NCBI RefSeq assembly: GCF_902859645.1
Contig: NZ_CADIJR010000001.1
Coordinates: 62,001-126,000, forward strand
DNA length: 64,000 bases
Source of the DNA: Achromobacter insuavis
Lineage (GTDB): Bacteria > Pseudomonadota > Gammaproteobacteria > Burkholderiales > Burkholderiaceae_B
Direction of reading: 5' to 3'
Under the pieces are notes generated by a model, which saw only the letters and a program-made list of their open reading frames with translations, was not told the origin of the DNA and did not search any database. Positions 45,499 through 58,101 of this stretch are shown here, piece after piece; within the stretch, counting starts at the first letter, position 1, and each line of letters opens with the position of its first letter. A program made the translations under genes and the position numbers.

Positions 45499-45635
45499 GG
45501 GCCCCGAAAACCTCTCCGGAACCCCTGTATCCAGCCCGGCCTCAACGCTCGATTCCGGACCGCAATCGTGGGCACGCCCTCCCCAGGCCCACCGCGCGAG
45601 GCGCGGCCTACGAAGCCCACAACCTCGCTGGCCAT

Positions 45636-45663
45636 AAAAAAAAGCGCCCGAAGGCGCTTTTTT
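45636..45663. terminator. Bidirectional terminator between Bug gene and glnS
   Basis: AAAAAAAAGCGCC, loop CGAA, GGCGCTTTTTTT. The A-run and T-run serve both strands; it ends glnS 30 bp after its stop codon. Confidence 0.85.
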
Positions 45664-45693
45664 GAATACACAACGCAACAAGGCAAAACCCGT

Positions 45694-47460
<1,767 letters not shown>

Positions 47461-47596
47461 TCTTGAAAGAATAGGAAAAAGCAGCGACAAAGCGTCAATT
47501 TTGCCACGTTCCCGTGACAAGCCATTTTTGGCTCGCTGCAAGCGGTTTCAAACTGGCCCCCATTGCCATGTAACTGGCTCTACACTACGGGCCATC

Positions 47597-48940
47597 ATGG
47601 ATATCTCCACCCTTTCCCTGGCCCGCGCGCAATTCGTGGCCAGCCTGAGCTTTCTGGCGCTGTTCCTGGCCGTGGCCCTGGCGCTTGCGTGGGTCCTGCT
47701 GTTCTTCAAGATACGCGCCCGCGTCTCGGGGCAGGGCGGCTGGACCGCCGCCTACCGCTTCTGGGTCCGCATCTTCGCCCTGTCCTTCGTGCTGACCCTG
47801 GCCGCCTGTGTGCCGGTGCTGATCCAGCTGGGCAGCCTGTGGGCCGGCCTGATGGACAAGATCGGCAACGTCGCCGGGCCGTTGCTGGGCTACGGCATCC
47901 TGTCCGTCTTCATCCTCAAGTCGTGTTTCCTGGGCGTCATGCTGTTCGGCCAGCGCCGCGTGTCCGACGGCGCCCATACCCTGGCGGTGCTGATGGTGGC
48001 CGTGGGGCAGCTGGTGGCGCTGTTCTGGGTGCTGGCGCTGCAATCGTGGATGCAGACGCCTGACGGCGCCGTGCTGGTCGATGGCCGCTACCAGGTCTAT
48101 GACTGGGCGGCGGTGGTGCTGAACCCCTCGGTCGGCTGGCGCATGGCCGTGGTGGTGGTGGGCTCGGCCCTGGCCGCGGCCTTCCTGATGATGGGCGTGA
48201 CCGCGCTGCAGGCCCTGCGCCGTCCGCTGGACGACGGCGAGCGCTGCACCTTCAAGACCGGCCTGGCGATCGCCGCGCTGGCTTCCGTGCTGCAGTTGCC
48301 GGTGGCCTCCGGCGCCGGCCAGATGGTGGCGCAGTACCAGCCCGCCAAGGCCGCCGCCGCCGCCGGCTACTGGGAAAGCGGCGCCGAGCCGCGCCTGGTG
48401 CTGTTCGGCTGGCCGGACGCCCGCAATCACACCAACGTGGCCGACTGGACCTGGAACAACGCCGGCGGCATGTGGCTGCACCGCAATGAAGACGGCACCT
48501 ACCAGGGGCTGGACAAGTATTCGGGCATGTTGCCGCCGGTGGCGCTGACCTTCTGGTCGCTGCGGGTGGCGGCGGGGCTGGGCCTGCTGATGCTGGCCGT
48601 GTCCTGGGTCACGGTCCTGCTGACCTGGCGCCGCGGCATGGATGTCGCGGTGGTGTCGCGATGGTGGCAGCGCGTGCTGTGCGGCATGATGTTCTCCGGC
48701 GGCATCGCCGTCGTCGCCGCCTGGTGGGTGTCCGTCATCGGCCTGCAACCCTTCGTCGTCAACGGCACGATCACCCAGACCGAGGTGCTGGGCCCCATGT
48801 CTTCCAGCACCGTGCTGTACGGTCTGATCGGCTACGGCCTGCTGTACGCGCTGCTGCTGGCGGCCTTCGCCGGCATGCTGTTCCACGCGGCCCGCTACGG
48901 CGTGGTGCCGGTGCGCAAACTGGGCGGGGGAACGCCATGA
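47597..48940 (+). CDS. Cytochrome bd subunit I (CydA) homologue lacking haem ligands
   Basis: Integral membrane protein, 447 aa, co-linear with E. coli CydA: ARAQF near the start, GPLLGYGILSVFILKSCFLGVMLFG, LQSWMQTP, VVLNPSVGW, Q-loop residues QYQPAKAAAA...YWES and LFGWPD, FWSLRVAAGLG. By alignment the haem b558 ligands His186 and Met393 become V185 and A325, the haem b595/d-side ligand His19 becomes L20, and Glu99 and Glu107 become Y99 and K108. R323 (Arg391 in E. coli) and the Q-loop Lys survive. A haem-free, non-oxidase role is implied. The gene is intact and coupled to a CydB gene by ATGA. Confidence 0.85.
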   Translation: MDISTLSLARAQFVASLSFLALFLAVALALAWVLLFFKIRARVSGQGGWTAAYRFWVRIFALSFVLTLAACVPVLIQLGSLWAGLMDKIGNVAGPLLGYGILSVFILKSCFLGVMLFGQRRVSDGAHTLAVLMVAVGQLVALFWVLALQSWMQTPDGAVLVDGRYQVYDWAAVVLNPSVGWRMAVVVVGSALAAAFLMMGVTALQALRRPLDDGERCTFKTGLAIAALASVLQLPVASGAGQMVAQYQPAKAAAAAGYWESGAEPRLVLFGWPDARNHTNVADWTWNNAGGMWLHRNEDGTYQGLDKYSGMLPPVALTFWSLRVAAGLGLLMLAVSWVTVLLTWRRGMDVAVVSRWWQRVLCGMMFSGGIAVVAAWWVSVIGLQPFVVNGTITQTEVLGPMSSSTVLYGLIGYGLLYALLLAAFAGMLFHAARYGVVPVRKLGGGTP

Positions 48941-49992
48941 TCGCCATGCTCGCTGCCTCGCAGGGGCTGAGTCCCGATGATCCTTCCTTCTGGATGCCGC
49001 TGGCGTTCATGGGCCTGCTGTTCGTGGTCATCGCCGCCGGCGTGGTGCTGGACGGCTTCGACCTGGGCGTGGGCATCCTGCTGCAGCTGGCGCCCGAACA
49101 GGAGCGCGGCCGCATGATGAGCCTGCTGAGCCCCTGGCGCGACGCCAACGAATTCTGGCTGCTGCTGGGCATGGGGCTGTTCGCCTCGGCCTTTCCGTTC
49201 GCCTGGGGCGCGGTGCTGGGCAAGCTCTACGGACCGCTCACCTTCATGGTGCTGGGCGTGGTGCTGCGCAGCGTCTCCTTCGAATTCCGCATCCGCGCCC
49301 GCAACGAGGCCAAGCCGCGCTGGATCTTCGCCTTCTGGGCCGGTTCGCTGATGACCGCCTTCGGCCAGGGCATGCTGCTCGGCCGCATCGCCACCGGCTA
49401 CCAATCCGACGCCGGCTATGGCTGGTTCGCGCTGTTCGTCGGCCTGTGCGCCGTGGCCGCCTATGTGCTGCTGGGCGCATCGTGGCTGGTGATGCGGGTC
49501 GACGGCGACCTGCAGCGCCGCGCCGCCAACTGGGCGCGCCACGCGATCCGCTGGACCGCGGTCGGCATGGTCGCCATCGCCGTCACGCTGGGCCTGGCCA
49601 ACGCCGGCATCTTCTACAAATGGAGCAACATCGCCCACCTGAGCCTGGCGGCCACGGTATGGGTGCTGATGCTGGCCGGCTTCGTCGCCGCCGAAATGCT
49701 GCTGGCCCGCCTGCCGGGCCGCGCCGACCGCTTCAGCTGGCTGCCCTTCGTGCTGTGCGTGGCGCTGTTCCTGCTGATGCTGAGCGGCCTGGCCTACAGC
49801 CTGTTCCCCTACCTGATCCTGGACGACATGACGCTGTGGGACGGCGCCGGCGCGCTGGGCTCGATGCGGCTGGTGATGGCCGGCGCGGTGGTGGGGATTC
49901 CGGTGGTGCTGGTGTTCAACATCCTGGCCTACCGCTCGGTGTTCGGCCGGGAACGCGCGCCCGTGCCGCTGTTGCCGCCGCCGTCGCCCTGA
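48937..49992 (+). CDS. Cytochrome bd subunit II (CydB) homologue
   Basis: Membrane partner of the CydA-like protein. Seen: 351 aa with about eight hydrophobic segments; GVVLDGFDLGVGIL, SPWRDANEFWLLLGMGLFASAFPFAWG, VLRSVSFEFR and the late TLWDGAGALGSM region, all CydB landmarks. Overlaps subunit I by 4 bp. No small CydX-type gene follows. Because subunit I lacks haem ligands, terminal oxidase activity of the pair is doubtful even though this subunit looks normal. Confidence 0.85.
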   Translation: MIAMLAASQGLSPDDPSFWMPLAFMGLLFVVIAAGVVLDGFDLGVGILLQLAPEQERGRMMSLLSPWRDANEFWLLLGMGLFASAFPFAWGAVLGKLYGPLTFMVLGVVLRSVSFEFRIRARNEAKPRWIFAFWAGSLMTAFGQGMLLGRIATGYQSDAGYGWFALFVGLCAVAAYVLLGASWLVMRVDGDLQRRAANWARHAIRWTAVGMVAIAVTLGLANAGIFYKWSNIAHLSLAATVWVLMLAGFVAAEMLLARLPGRADRFSWLPFVLCVALFLLMLSGLAYSLFPYLILDDMTLWDGAGALGSMRLVMAGAVVGIPVVLVFNILAYRSVFGRERAPVPLLPPPSP

Positions 49993-49999
49993 CGGCAAC

Positions 50000-50022
50000 G
50001 CGGGCGCCGTCGAGGCGCCCGC
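50000..50022. terminator. GC-rich hairpin between cydB-like and recQ genes
   Basis: GCGGGCGCC, loop GTCGA, GGCGCCCGC, located in the 102-bp gap of two convergent genes. It lacks a T-run, so termination is only a possibility. Confidence 0.35.
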
Positions 50023-50094
50023 CGCATGGGCCGCCACGCGGACGGCCGCCGCACAGCCGTCATCGAAGCGGCTGCTATCGAGAACCGCCGGCCG

Positions 50095-51924
<1,830 letters not shown>

Positions 51925-52018
51925 GGGGATAGGCCGGGAGCATCATGGCGGGGATTTTAAGCCGCAAATCCGGCCGCCCGGGCGCGGGGGGATATTTCCG
52001 TCCGCCGGGCGACCCGCA

Positions 52019-53326
52019 TCACCAGCTCAGCCACGTGCCGCGCATGAAGGTGTCCACCGGCATGCTGAGGTTGGCGCGCCACTCGTAATTGCCGGAAATG
52101 ATGTCGCGGTCGGCGCCCACCGCCAGCTTGACCTTGGGCGCCACGAACATGCTGTGGGACAGGCCGACGCGCTGTTCGGCCAGCACCGAGCCCTCGTGCA
52201 GCCCCGAATAGGTGCCGCTGAGCGTGCCCCAGCCGGTGATCGGCACCCCGGCCGACAGGGTGTTGCGGGTCTGCGGCGCCGCGGCGACGCCGCCGGAATA
52301 GGTGGACAGGTCGCCGAAGCCGGCGCCGATCTGTTCGTTGGTGTAGCCCAGGTTGACCGCGTCGGCCACGTCGACGTTGTAGCCGAAGCGGTAGCGCCAG
52401 GCGCTGGCGGCGTCGAACGAGCTCTGAGTGGCGCCGGCCTGGAAGGTGCCGTAGTCGCCGGCGGAATAGGTGGTGCCCATGCCGCGCGTGGTCAGCGCCG
52501 GCGCGCTCTGCATCTGGCCTTCCAGCGTCAGCACCGGCGTCAGCCCGTAGCGGACGGTGCTGTTGCCGACCGAGGCGCCGTAGTCGACCGCCCCGGACGT
52601 GGCGCTCGGATCCATGCGGTTGAGCCGGCCCAGCGACGAGGAATAGCCGAAGCTGCCTTCCGCCAGCGGCGCCGTGGTGCTTTGCAGGTTGGAGATCTGC
52701 AGCCCGCCGACGGGCGCGCTGCTGCCCCAGGTGGGCGCGTTGGCGTTGATGTTGCCCACCGAGAACGACGGGCCGGTGGTGTTGCGGTAGACCCAGTTGC
52801 GGTCGCCGCCGTAGCGCAGGCCGTCCTGGCCGCTGACCGAGGAGAACCAGGGACGGGTCGGCCGCGACACGCCGGAGATCACCACCACCGGCACGCGCGG
52901 GATATCGCCGCTTTCCAGGTCGAAGGCGTATTCGGGCGTGTCGGACGGGTCGGCGGCGGCCTGGGGCGGCGTGCAGCCCAGCGGGCCGGCGCTGGCATCG
53001 CCGGACAGGGTCGAGCCCGTCCCCGGTATCAGCTCCGCGTCATTGCCGCCGGCCACGCTGGTATCCATGGCCGGTTCGGCCGTCTGCATGTCGCAGGGCG
53101 TGGGGTCGAGCGGCACCGCGCGCGACTCCAGCGACGGCGCGGGCCGGACCGGCACCGGTTGCACCGGCGCCAGCACGCCGATGCCGCGCGCCACGTAGGT
53201 CGGGGCCGGCGAAGGGGAGAGGGGGGCCGCGGGCGTGCCGCCGAACGCCGACGCGAACGGGCTGGCCAAGCCTGCCGTCAACGCCGTGTACAGCAGCCGT
53301 CTGCGCCAGGATGCAGGGGCGGGCAT
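52019..53326 (-). CDS. Outer-membrane beta-barrel-like protein, unknown function
   Basis: Not recognised as a named family. 435 aa; signal peptide (RRRLLYTALTAGLASPFASA), a Pro-rich periplasmic stretch (about 32-75) with two cysteines farther on, then from ~140 alternating short polar-aromatic strands (DGLRYGGDRNWVYRNTT, GSFGYSSSLGRLN, STVRYGLTPVLTLEGQM, WRYRFGYNVDVADAVNLGY) that recall the barrel of fimbrial ushers. It ends in Trp (TWLSW), as outer-membrane barrels usually end in an aromatic residue. Divergent from a two-component system (212 bp between starts) that may control it. Confidence 0.7.
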   Translation of the reverse strand: MPAPASWRRRLLYTALTAGLASPFASAFGGTPAAPLSPSPAPTYVARGIGVLAPVQPVPVRPAPSLESRAVPLDPTPCDMQTAEPAMDTSVAGGNDAELIPGTGSTLSGDASAGPLGCTPPQAAADPSDTPEYAFDLESGDIPRVPVVVISGVSRPTRPWFSSVSGQDGLRYGGDRNWVYRNTTGPSFSVGNINANAPTWGSSAPVGGLQISNLQSTTAPLAEGSFGYSSSLGRLNRMDPSATSGAVDYGASVGNSTVRYGLTPVLTLEGQMQSAPALTTRGMGTTYSAGDYGTFQAGATQSSFDAASAWRYRFGYNVDVADAVNLGYTNEQIGAGFGDLSTYSGGVAAAPQTRNTLSAGVPITGWGTLSGTYSGLHEGSVLAEQRVGLSHSMFVAPKVKLAVGADRDIISGNYEWRANLSMPVDTFMRGTWLSW

Positions 53327-53538
53327 AACGACAGTGTAGAAAGGGGACGCTGCCCCAGCTGTAAACGATTTTTAGTAAACCGGACCAGCGTATGCGGGCA
53401 ATGGGATTTATTTTAGGGCCAGTCCGCCCCGCACGGCCATGCCGACGCGAAAGGACCGCCAACGCCGGCAAACATCGTGCAACAGGTATATTTCAGATGA
53501 TTTCCCGGCTCTTGCCGCCAACGCGGGACGGCTCCACT

Positions 53539-54249
53539 ATGGCATCCATGGACAATCACCACACCAAGCTGCTGGTCGTCGACGACGATCCGGCCCTGCG
53601 GCAACTGCTGGCCGACTACCTGAACCGCCACGGCTACGACACCCTGCTGGCGCCGGACGCGAGCGACCTGCCGTCGCGCATCACCCGCTACGCCCCCGAC
53701 CTGCTGGTGCTGGACCGCATGCTGCCCGGCGGCGACGGCGCCGACGCCTGTCGCCGCCTGCGCGAGCAGGGCGAGGACATCCCCGTCATCCTGCTGACCG
53801 CCCGCGACGAGGCGGTCGACCGCATCATCGGCCTGGAGGCCGGCGCCGACGACTACGTCGGCAAGCCCTTCGACCCGCGCGAACTGCTGGCCCGCATCGA
53901 GGCCGTGTTGCGGCGCAAGCGCGGCCCGTCGGCGCTGACCAAGGACGCGCCGGTGTCGTTCGGCCCGTTCCTGTTCGATCCCTCCACCCGCCAGCTGTCG
54001 CGCGAAGGCACGGTGGTCAAGCTCACCGGCGGTGAAATCAACCTGCTCGAGGCACTGGTGCGCAACGCCGGCAAGCCGCTGTCGCGCGAACGCCTGCTGG
54101 CGCTGGCGCGCGACGACGACGCCGGCGAACGCAACGACCGCGCCATCGACATCGCCATCCTGCGCCTGCGCCGCGTCATCGAGGACGATCCCAAGCAACC
54201 CCGCTGGATCCAGACCGTCTGGGGCATCGGTTACCGGTTTTCCCCCTGA
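53539..54249 (+). CDS. OmpR/PhoB-type response regulator
   Basis: Receiver plus winged-helix DNA-binding domain. Seen: 236 aa from ATG 53539; acidic pocket D15/D16, phospho-acceptor D59 (LLVLDRMLPGGDG), conserved T in LLTARDE and K in VGKPFDPREL, then the C-terminal domain with RQLSREGTVVKLTGGEINLLEALVRN and WIQTVWGIGYRF. Upstream in-frame ATGs exist, but the receiver fold begins only here. Shares one base with the kinase gene. Confidence 0.9.
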   Translation: MASMDNHHTKLLVVDDDPALRQLLADYLNRHGYDTLLAPDASDLPSRITRYAPDLLVLDRMLPGGDGADACRRLREQGEDIPVILLTARDEAVDRIIGLEAGADDYVGKPFDPRELLARIEAVLRRKRGPSALTKDAPVSFGPFLFDPSTRQLSREGTVVKLTGGEINLLEALVRNAGKPLSRERLLALARDDDAGERNDRAIDIAILRLRRVIEDDPKQPRWIQTVWGIGYRFSP

Positions 54250-55817
54250 TGCGCTTCTCTGCCGGCTTCCTGGTGCCGCGCTCGCTGCGAGCGCGGCTCA
54301 TCCTGCTGATCCTCGGGTCGGTGCTGCTGACGCAGGCGGCGACCCTGGTGACGGTCTCGTACTTCCGCCACAAGTTCATGGAAGACGTGGCCATCGGCTA
54401 CATCACCACCACCATCCGCACCCTGCGCGCCGCCGTGTCGCAGGTGCCGGCCGAGGATCGCGCCGACTTCGTGCGCGCCGCCTCGCAGAACCAGTGGCGC
54501 CTGTGGTCGCGGGTGCTGCCCGCCGAGGCCAAGCTGCAACGCTTCAACGGCCGCCGCCCGCCGCCCCGCAATGCGCAGCATCCTCCGCCCCCGCCGCCTC
54601 CGCCGCCGCCGAGCGCCCAGATCCAGGGGCCGCCGCTGCCGCCCGAGATGCGCGGCGACGAGCGCGAAGTCGAACACGAGCGCGAACGCGAAGAGCGCCA
54701 CGCCGACCGCGAGCGCGAACGCGAAGAGCACATGCGCCGCTACAAGCCCGAGCCCGACGACATCCGCCGCGACCTGCGCGGGCTGGTGCAGCAGCTCAAC
54801 GAGCGCCTGAACGACGGCACCCGGGTGGCGCTGTCGCGCGGCCCCACGCCGGAAATCTTCATCTCGCTGGCGCCCAACCCGGCCAGCGAGGATGCGCCGC
54901 GCCTGCGTGAATGGCTGGTGATCCCGCTGGATCGCCTCGACCCGCCCGTGGCCACGCCGTTCATCGCCGCCTGGCTGGGCGGCCTGGGCCTGTTGCTGCT
55001 GCTGGCGGTGGGCTTTTCCTGGCACATCACCCGTCCCATCACCCGCCTGGCCGACGCCGCCGACCGCCTGGCCGCCGGCCAGCCGCAGCGGGTCGAGCCG
55101 TCCGGGCCGCACGAGACGCGGGTGCTGGGCGAACGCTTCAACGCCATGCTGGACGCGCTGGCCGAATCCGATTCCGTGCGCCGCACGCTGCTGTCGGGCC
55201 TGCCGCACGACCTCAAGGGGCCGCTGTCGCGCATGTGGCTGCGCATCGAGCTGGCCGACGATTCGGCCCTCAAGGAAGGGCTGCGCACCGACCTGCAGGA
55301 CATGCAGCACATGGTCGACCAGTTCATCGGCTTCGTGCGCGGCACCGATCCCGCCGCCTACCGCTACGCGTCGATGGTGCTGCCCGACTGGCTGACCGAA
55401 CGCGTCAACGCCTGGCGCGGCGCCGGCACCGACGTCACGCTCAAGACTTCCGGCGGCGACGACGCGCTGATCGTGCACGGGGACGCCGTGGCGCTGGGCC
55501 GGCTGCTCGACAACCTGATCGGCAACGCCCTGAACCATGGCGCGCCGCCCGTCGACATCTGCCTGCGGCGCGAAGACCGCTACGCGGTGCTGGATGTCTC
55601 CGACCACGGCCCCGGCATCGTGCCGGAGCGGCGCCTGGAGGCGCTGCGGCCCTTCAGCCGCCTGGACGACGCCCGCACCCGCACCGGCAGCGTTGGCCTG
55701 GGCCTGGCGCTGGCCGAGGCCATCGCCCGCGCCCACGGCGGCTCGCTGGAGCTGCTGCGGGCCGAGTCGGGCGGGCTGTGCGTGCGGGTCAAGCTGCCGG
55801 TCGTCGACGGCGCCTGA
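54249..55817 (+). CDS. Sensor histidine kinase with Pro-rich/charged periplasmic region
   Basis: Membrane sensor for the preceding regulator. Seen: 522 aa; TM1 about 15-35, periplasmic region about 45-235 containing ten consecutive prolines (112-121) and a Glu/Arg-rich repeat (about 138-162, encoded partly by an exact 19-bp direct repeat at 54678 and 54711), TM2 about 238-258, HAMP, H320 in PHDLKGPLSR, N-box DNLIGNALNHG, G-boxes DHGPGIV and GLGLAL. The residue four after the histidine is Gly, where most HisKA kinases have Thr or Asn needed for phosphatase activity. Confidence 0.9.
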   Translation: MRFSAGFLVPRSLRARLILLILGSVLLTQAATLVTVSYFRHKFMEDVAIGYITTTIRTLRAAVSQVPAEDRADFVRAASQNQWRLWSRVLPAEAKLQRFNGRRPPPRNAQHPPPPPPPPPPSAQIQGPPLPPEMRGDEREVEHEREREERHADREREREEHMRRYKPEPDDIRRDLRGLVQQLNERLNDGTRVALSRGPTPEIFISLAPNPASEDAPRLREWLVIPLDRLDPPVATPFIAAWLGGLGLLLLLAVGFSWHITRPITRLADAADRLAAGQPQRVEPSGPHETRVLGERFNAMLDALAESDSVRRTLLSGLPHDLKGPLSRMWLRIELADDSALKEGLRTDLQDMQHMVDQFIGFVRGTDPAAYRYASMVLPDWLTERVNAWRGAGTDVTLKTSGGDDALIVHGDAVALGRLLDNLIGNALNHGAPPVDICLRREDRYAVLDVSDHGPGIVPERRLEALRPFSRLDDARTRTGSVGLGLALAEAIARAHGGSLELLRAESGGLCVRVKLPVVDGA

Positions 55818-55913
55818 TTCCGGCCCGGGGCGTTTTGGGCCCGGACCCCGCCCCGGGCCCGGCGGTTACGGTACGATGCAGCATCCCGCTCAGTATCCAG
55901 TCGTTCCCGCACC

Positions 55914-56987
55914 ATGGCCATCCAGTCCGATTCGCTTTCCTCCCGCCCCGACGCGCCTCGCATCGTCGCGCCCCAACCGGCGTCGCCCAACGAGGAATCG
56001 ATCGAACGCGCCCTGCGGCCCAAGGCGCTGGAGGAATACGTCGGCCAGCAGCGCGCCCGCGAACAGCTCGAGATCTTCATCGCGGCCGCCCGCAAGCGCG
56101 GCGAGGCGCTGGACCACGTGCTGCTGTTCGGCCCGCCGGGCCTGGGCAAGACCACGCTGGCCCACATCATCGCGCACGAAATGGGCGTGCAGCTGCGCCA
56201 GACCTCCGGCCCCGTGCTGGAACGCCCGGGCGACCTGGCCGCGCTGCTGACCAACCTGGAAAAGAACGACGTCCTGTTCATCGATGAAATCCATCGCCTG
56301 TCGCCCGTGGTCGAGGAAATCCTCTATCCGGCGCTCGAGGATTTCCAGATCGACATCCTGATCGGCGAGGGCCCGGCCGCTCGCAGCGTCAAGCTCGACC
56401 TGCAGCCGTTCACCCTGGTCGGCGCCACCACCCGCGCCGGCATGCTGACCAATCCGCTGCGCGACCGCTTCGGCATCGTTTCGCGGCTGGAGTTCTACAA
56501 CGCCGACGACCTCGGCCGCATCGTCACCCGCAGCGCCGGCCTGCTCAATGCCGGCATCACGCCTGACGGCGCCGCCGAAGTGGCGCGCCGCGCCCGCGGC
56601 ACGCCGCGTATCGCCAACCGCCTGCTGCGGCGCGTGCGCGACTACGCCGAGGTCAAGGCCGGCGGCACCATCGACGCCGACGTCGCCGGCCGCGCGCTGG
56701 CCATGCTCGAGGTCGACCCGCAGGGCCTGGACCTGATGGACCGCAAGCTGCTCGAAGCCATCATCCACAAGTTCGATGGCGGCCCGGTGGGCGTGGACAG
56801 CCTGGCCGCGGCCATCGGCGAAGAGCGCGACACCATCGAGGACGTGATCGAGCCCTACCTGATCCAGCACGGCTACCTGCAACGCACGCCGCGCGGCCGC
56901 ACCGCCACCCTGACCACCTGGCGCCACCTGGGCCTGACCCCGCCGGCCGGCGCCGCCAGCTCCAGCGGCGAGCTGTTCGGCAAATAA
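55914..56987 (+). CDS. ruvB: Holliday junction branch migration ATPase RuvB
   Basis: Hexameric AAA+ motor that with RuvA drives branch migration. Seen: 357 aa; Walker A GPPGLGKT (73-80), [11 protein letters not shown] Walker [19 protein letters not shown] sensor region, and the C-terminal winged helix ([17 protein letters not shown]). An ~20-residue N-terminal extension precedes the core. It is separated from ruvCA (minus strand, 59073-60285) and convergent with them. Confidence 0.96.
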   Translation: MAIQSDSLSSRPDAPRIVAPQPASPNEESIERALRPKALEEYVGQQRAREQLEIFIAAARKRGEALDHVLLFGPPGLGKTTLAHIIAHEMGVQLRQTSGPVLERPGDLAALLTNLEKNDVLFIDEIHRLSPVVEEILYPALEDFQIDILIGEGPAARSVKLDLQPFTLVGATTRAGMLTNPLRDRFGIVSRLEFYNADDLGRIVTRSAGLLNAGITPDGAAEVARRARGTPRIANRLLRRVRDYAEVKAGGTIDADVAGRALAMLEVDPQGLDLMDRKLLEAIIHKFDGGPVGVDSLAAAIGEERDTIEDVIEPYLIQHGYLQRTPRGRTATLTTWRHLGLTPPAGAASSSGELFGK

Positions 56988-57022
56988 AATCCGACTTTCT
57001 TCGCGTACAAAGGACTGTTTCC

Positions 57023-57988
57023 ATGTTGCCCGAACTGCCCACCTTCGACGACGTCGCGCGCGCCAGCGAGCGCCTGGCCGGCAATGCGCACCGCACGCCG
57101 GTGCTGACCTCGACCACGGCCGACGCCATCGCCGGCGCTTCGTTGTTCTTCAAGTGCGAGAACTACCAGCGCATGGGCGCGTTCAAGTTCCGCGGCGGCT
57201 ACAACGCCATCGCGCGCCTGACGCCCGAGCAGCGCGCCGCCGGCGTGGTCACGTTCTCGTCGGGCAACCACGCGCAGGCGATTGCGCTGGCCTCCAAGCT
57301 GCAGGGCGTCAAGGCCACCATCATCATGCCGCTGGACGCGCCGGCGGCCAAGCGCGCCGCCACCGAAGGCTACGGCGGCCAGATCGTCACCTATGACCGC
57401 TACACCGAAGACCGCGAGCAGATCGCGCTGCGCATCCAGTCCGAGACCGGCGCCACGCTGATCCCGCCGTACGACCACGAAGACGTGATCGCCGGGCAGG
57501 GCACCGCGGCCAAGGAACTGTTCGAGGATGTCGGCGAGCTCGACTACCTGTTCGTGTGCCTGGGCGGCGGCGGCCTGCTGTCGGGCTCGGCGCTGTCGGC
57601 GTTCGCGCTCAGCCCGCGCTGCCTGGTCTACGGCGTCGAGCCGGAAGCCGGCAACGACGGCCAGCAATCGCTGCGCAAGGGCGAGATCGTCCGCATCCAG
57701 GCGCCCAAGACCCTGGCCGACGGCGCCGCCACCACCCATCTGGGCAACCTGACCTTCCCCCTCATCCAGAAGCACGTGCGCGATATCGTCACGGTGACGG
57801 ATGACCAGCTGGTCTCGACCATGAAATTCTTCGCCGAACGCATGAAGATGGTGGTGGAACCCACTGGCTGCCTGGCGGCCGCGGCCGTGCTGCAGGGCGT
57901 GGTGCCGGTGCGCGGCGCGCGCGTCGGCGTCATCATCAGCGGCGGCAACGTCGATCTTCCGGCCTACGGCAAGTTGCTGGCGGGCTGA
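57023..57988 (+). CDS. PLP-dependent threonine/serine ammonia-lyase family protein
   Basis: Fold type II PLP enzyme that deaminates a hydroxy amino acid (threonine or serine; 3-hydroxyaspartate or racemase activity is also found in this subfamily). Seen: 321 aa, without the C-terminal ACT regulatory domain of biosynthetic IlvA; PLP lysine K55 in GAFKFRGGYNA, SSGNHAQAIAL, glycine loop CLGGGGLLSG and the end VIISGGNVDL. Located 35 bp after ruvB, possibly co-transcribed. Confidence 0.9.
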   Translation: MLPELPTFDDVARASERLAGNAHRTPVLTSTTADAIAGASLFFKCENYQRMGAFKFRGGYNAIARLTPEQRAAGVVTFSSGNHAQAIALASKLQGVKATIIMPLDAPAAKRAATEGYGGQIVTYDRYTEDREQIALRIQSETGATLIPPYDHEDVIAGQGTAAKELFEDVGELDYLFVCLGGGGLLSGSALSAFALSPRCLVYGVEPEAGNDGQQSLRKGEIVRIQAPKTLADGAATTHLGNLTFPLIQKHVRDIVTVTDDQLVSTMKFFAERMKMVVEPTGCLAAAAVLQGVVPVRGARVGVIISGGNVDLPAYGKLLAG

Positions 57989-58101
57989 CCCCACGGGCGG
58001 AGCGCCGGCGGGATATCGTCCGGCGCTTTGGCCGCCAGCTTGCGGAGGCGGCGCACGCAGGGCAGAATCGGACCTGAATCCTGAAGAACAGGGGCTGCTC
58101 C

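Larger units (their letters stand above)
45375..45693. other. Gene-free region with a degenerate A/B repeat unit
   Basis: 319 bp between the Bug gene and the convergent glnS. It contains B-hairpin copy 6 (45465-45498), a truncated A core (45541-45575, only one half of the apical palindrome and the CGCAATCG part recognisable) and the glnS-proximal terminator. No gene is seen. Confidence 0.65.

Noticed and set aside
47470-47498. glnS promoter TTGACG-N17-CCTATT
   Set aside because: The -10 box is weak and the position is very close to the start codon; not convincing enough to list.
47597-49992. Cyanide-insensitive oxidase CioAB or normal bd oxidase
   Set aside because: CioA retains the haem ligand His/Met/Glu residues, which are missing here, so calling it an oxidase would overstate the evidence.
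54548-54620. CCG/CCGCC-rich stretch as a separate repeat element
   Set aside because: It is in frame within the histidine kinase and simply encodes the proline run.
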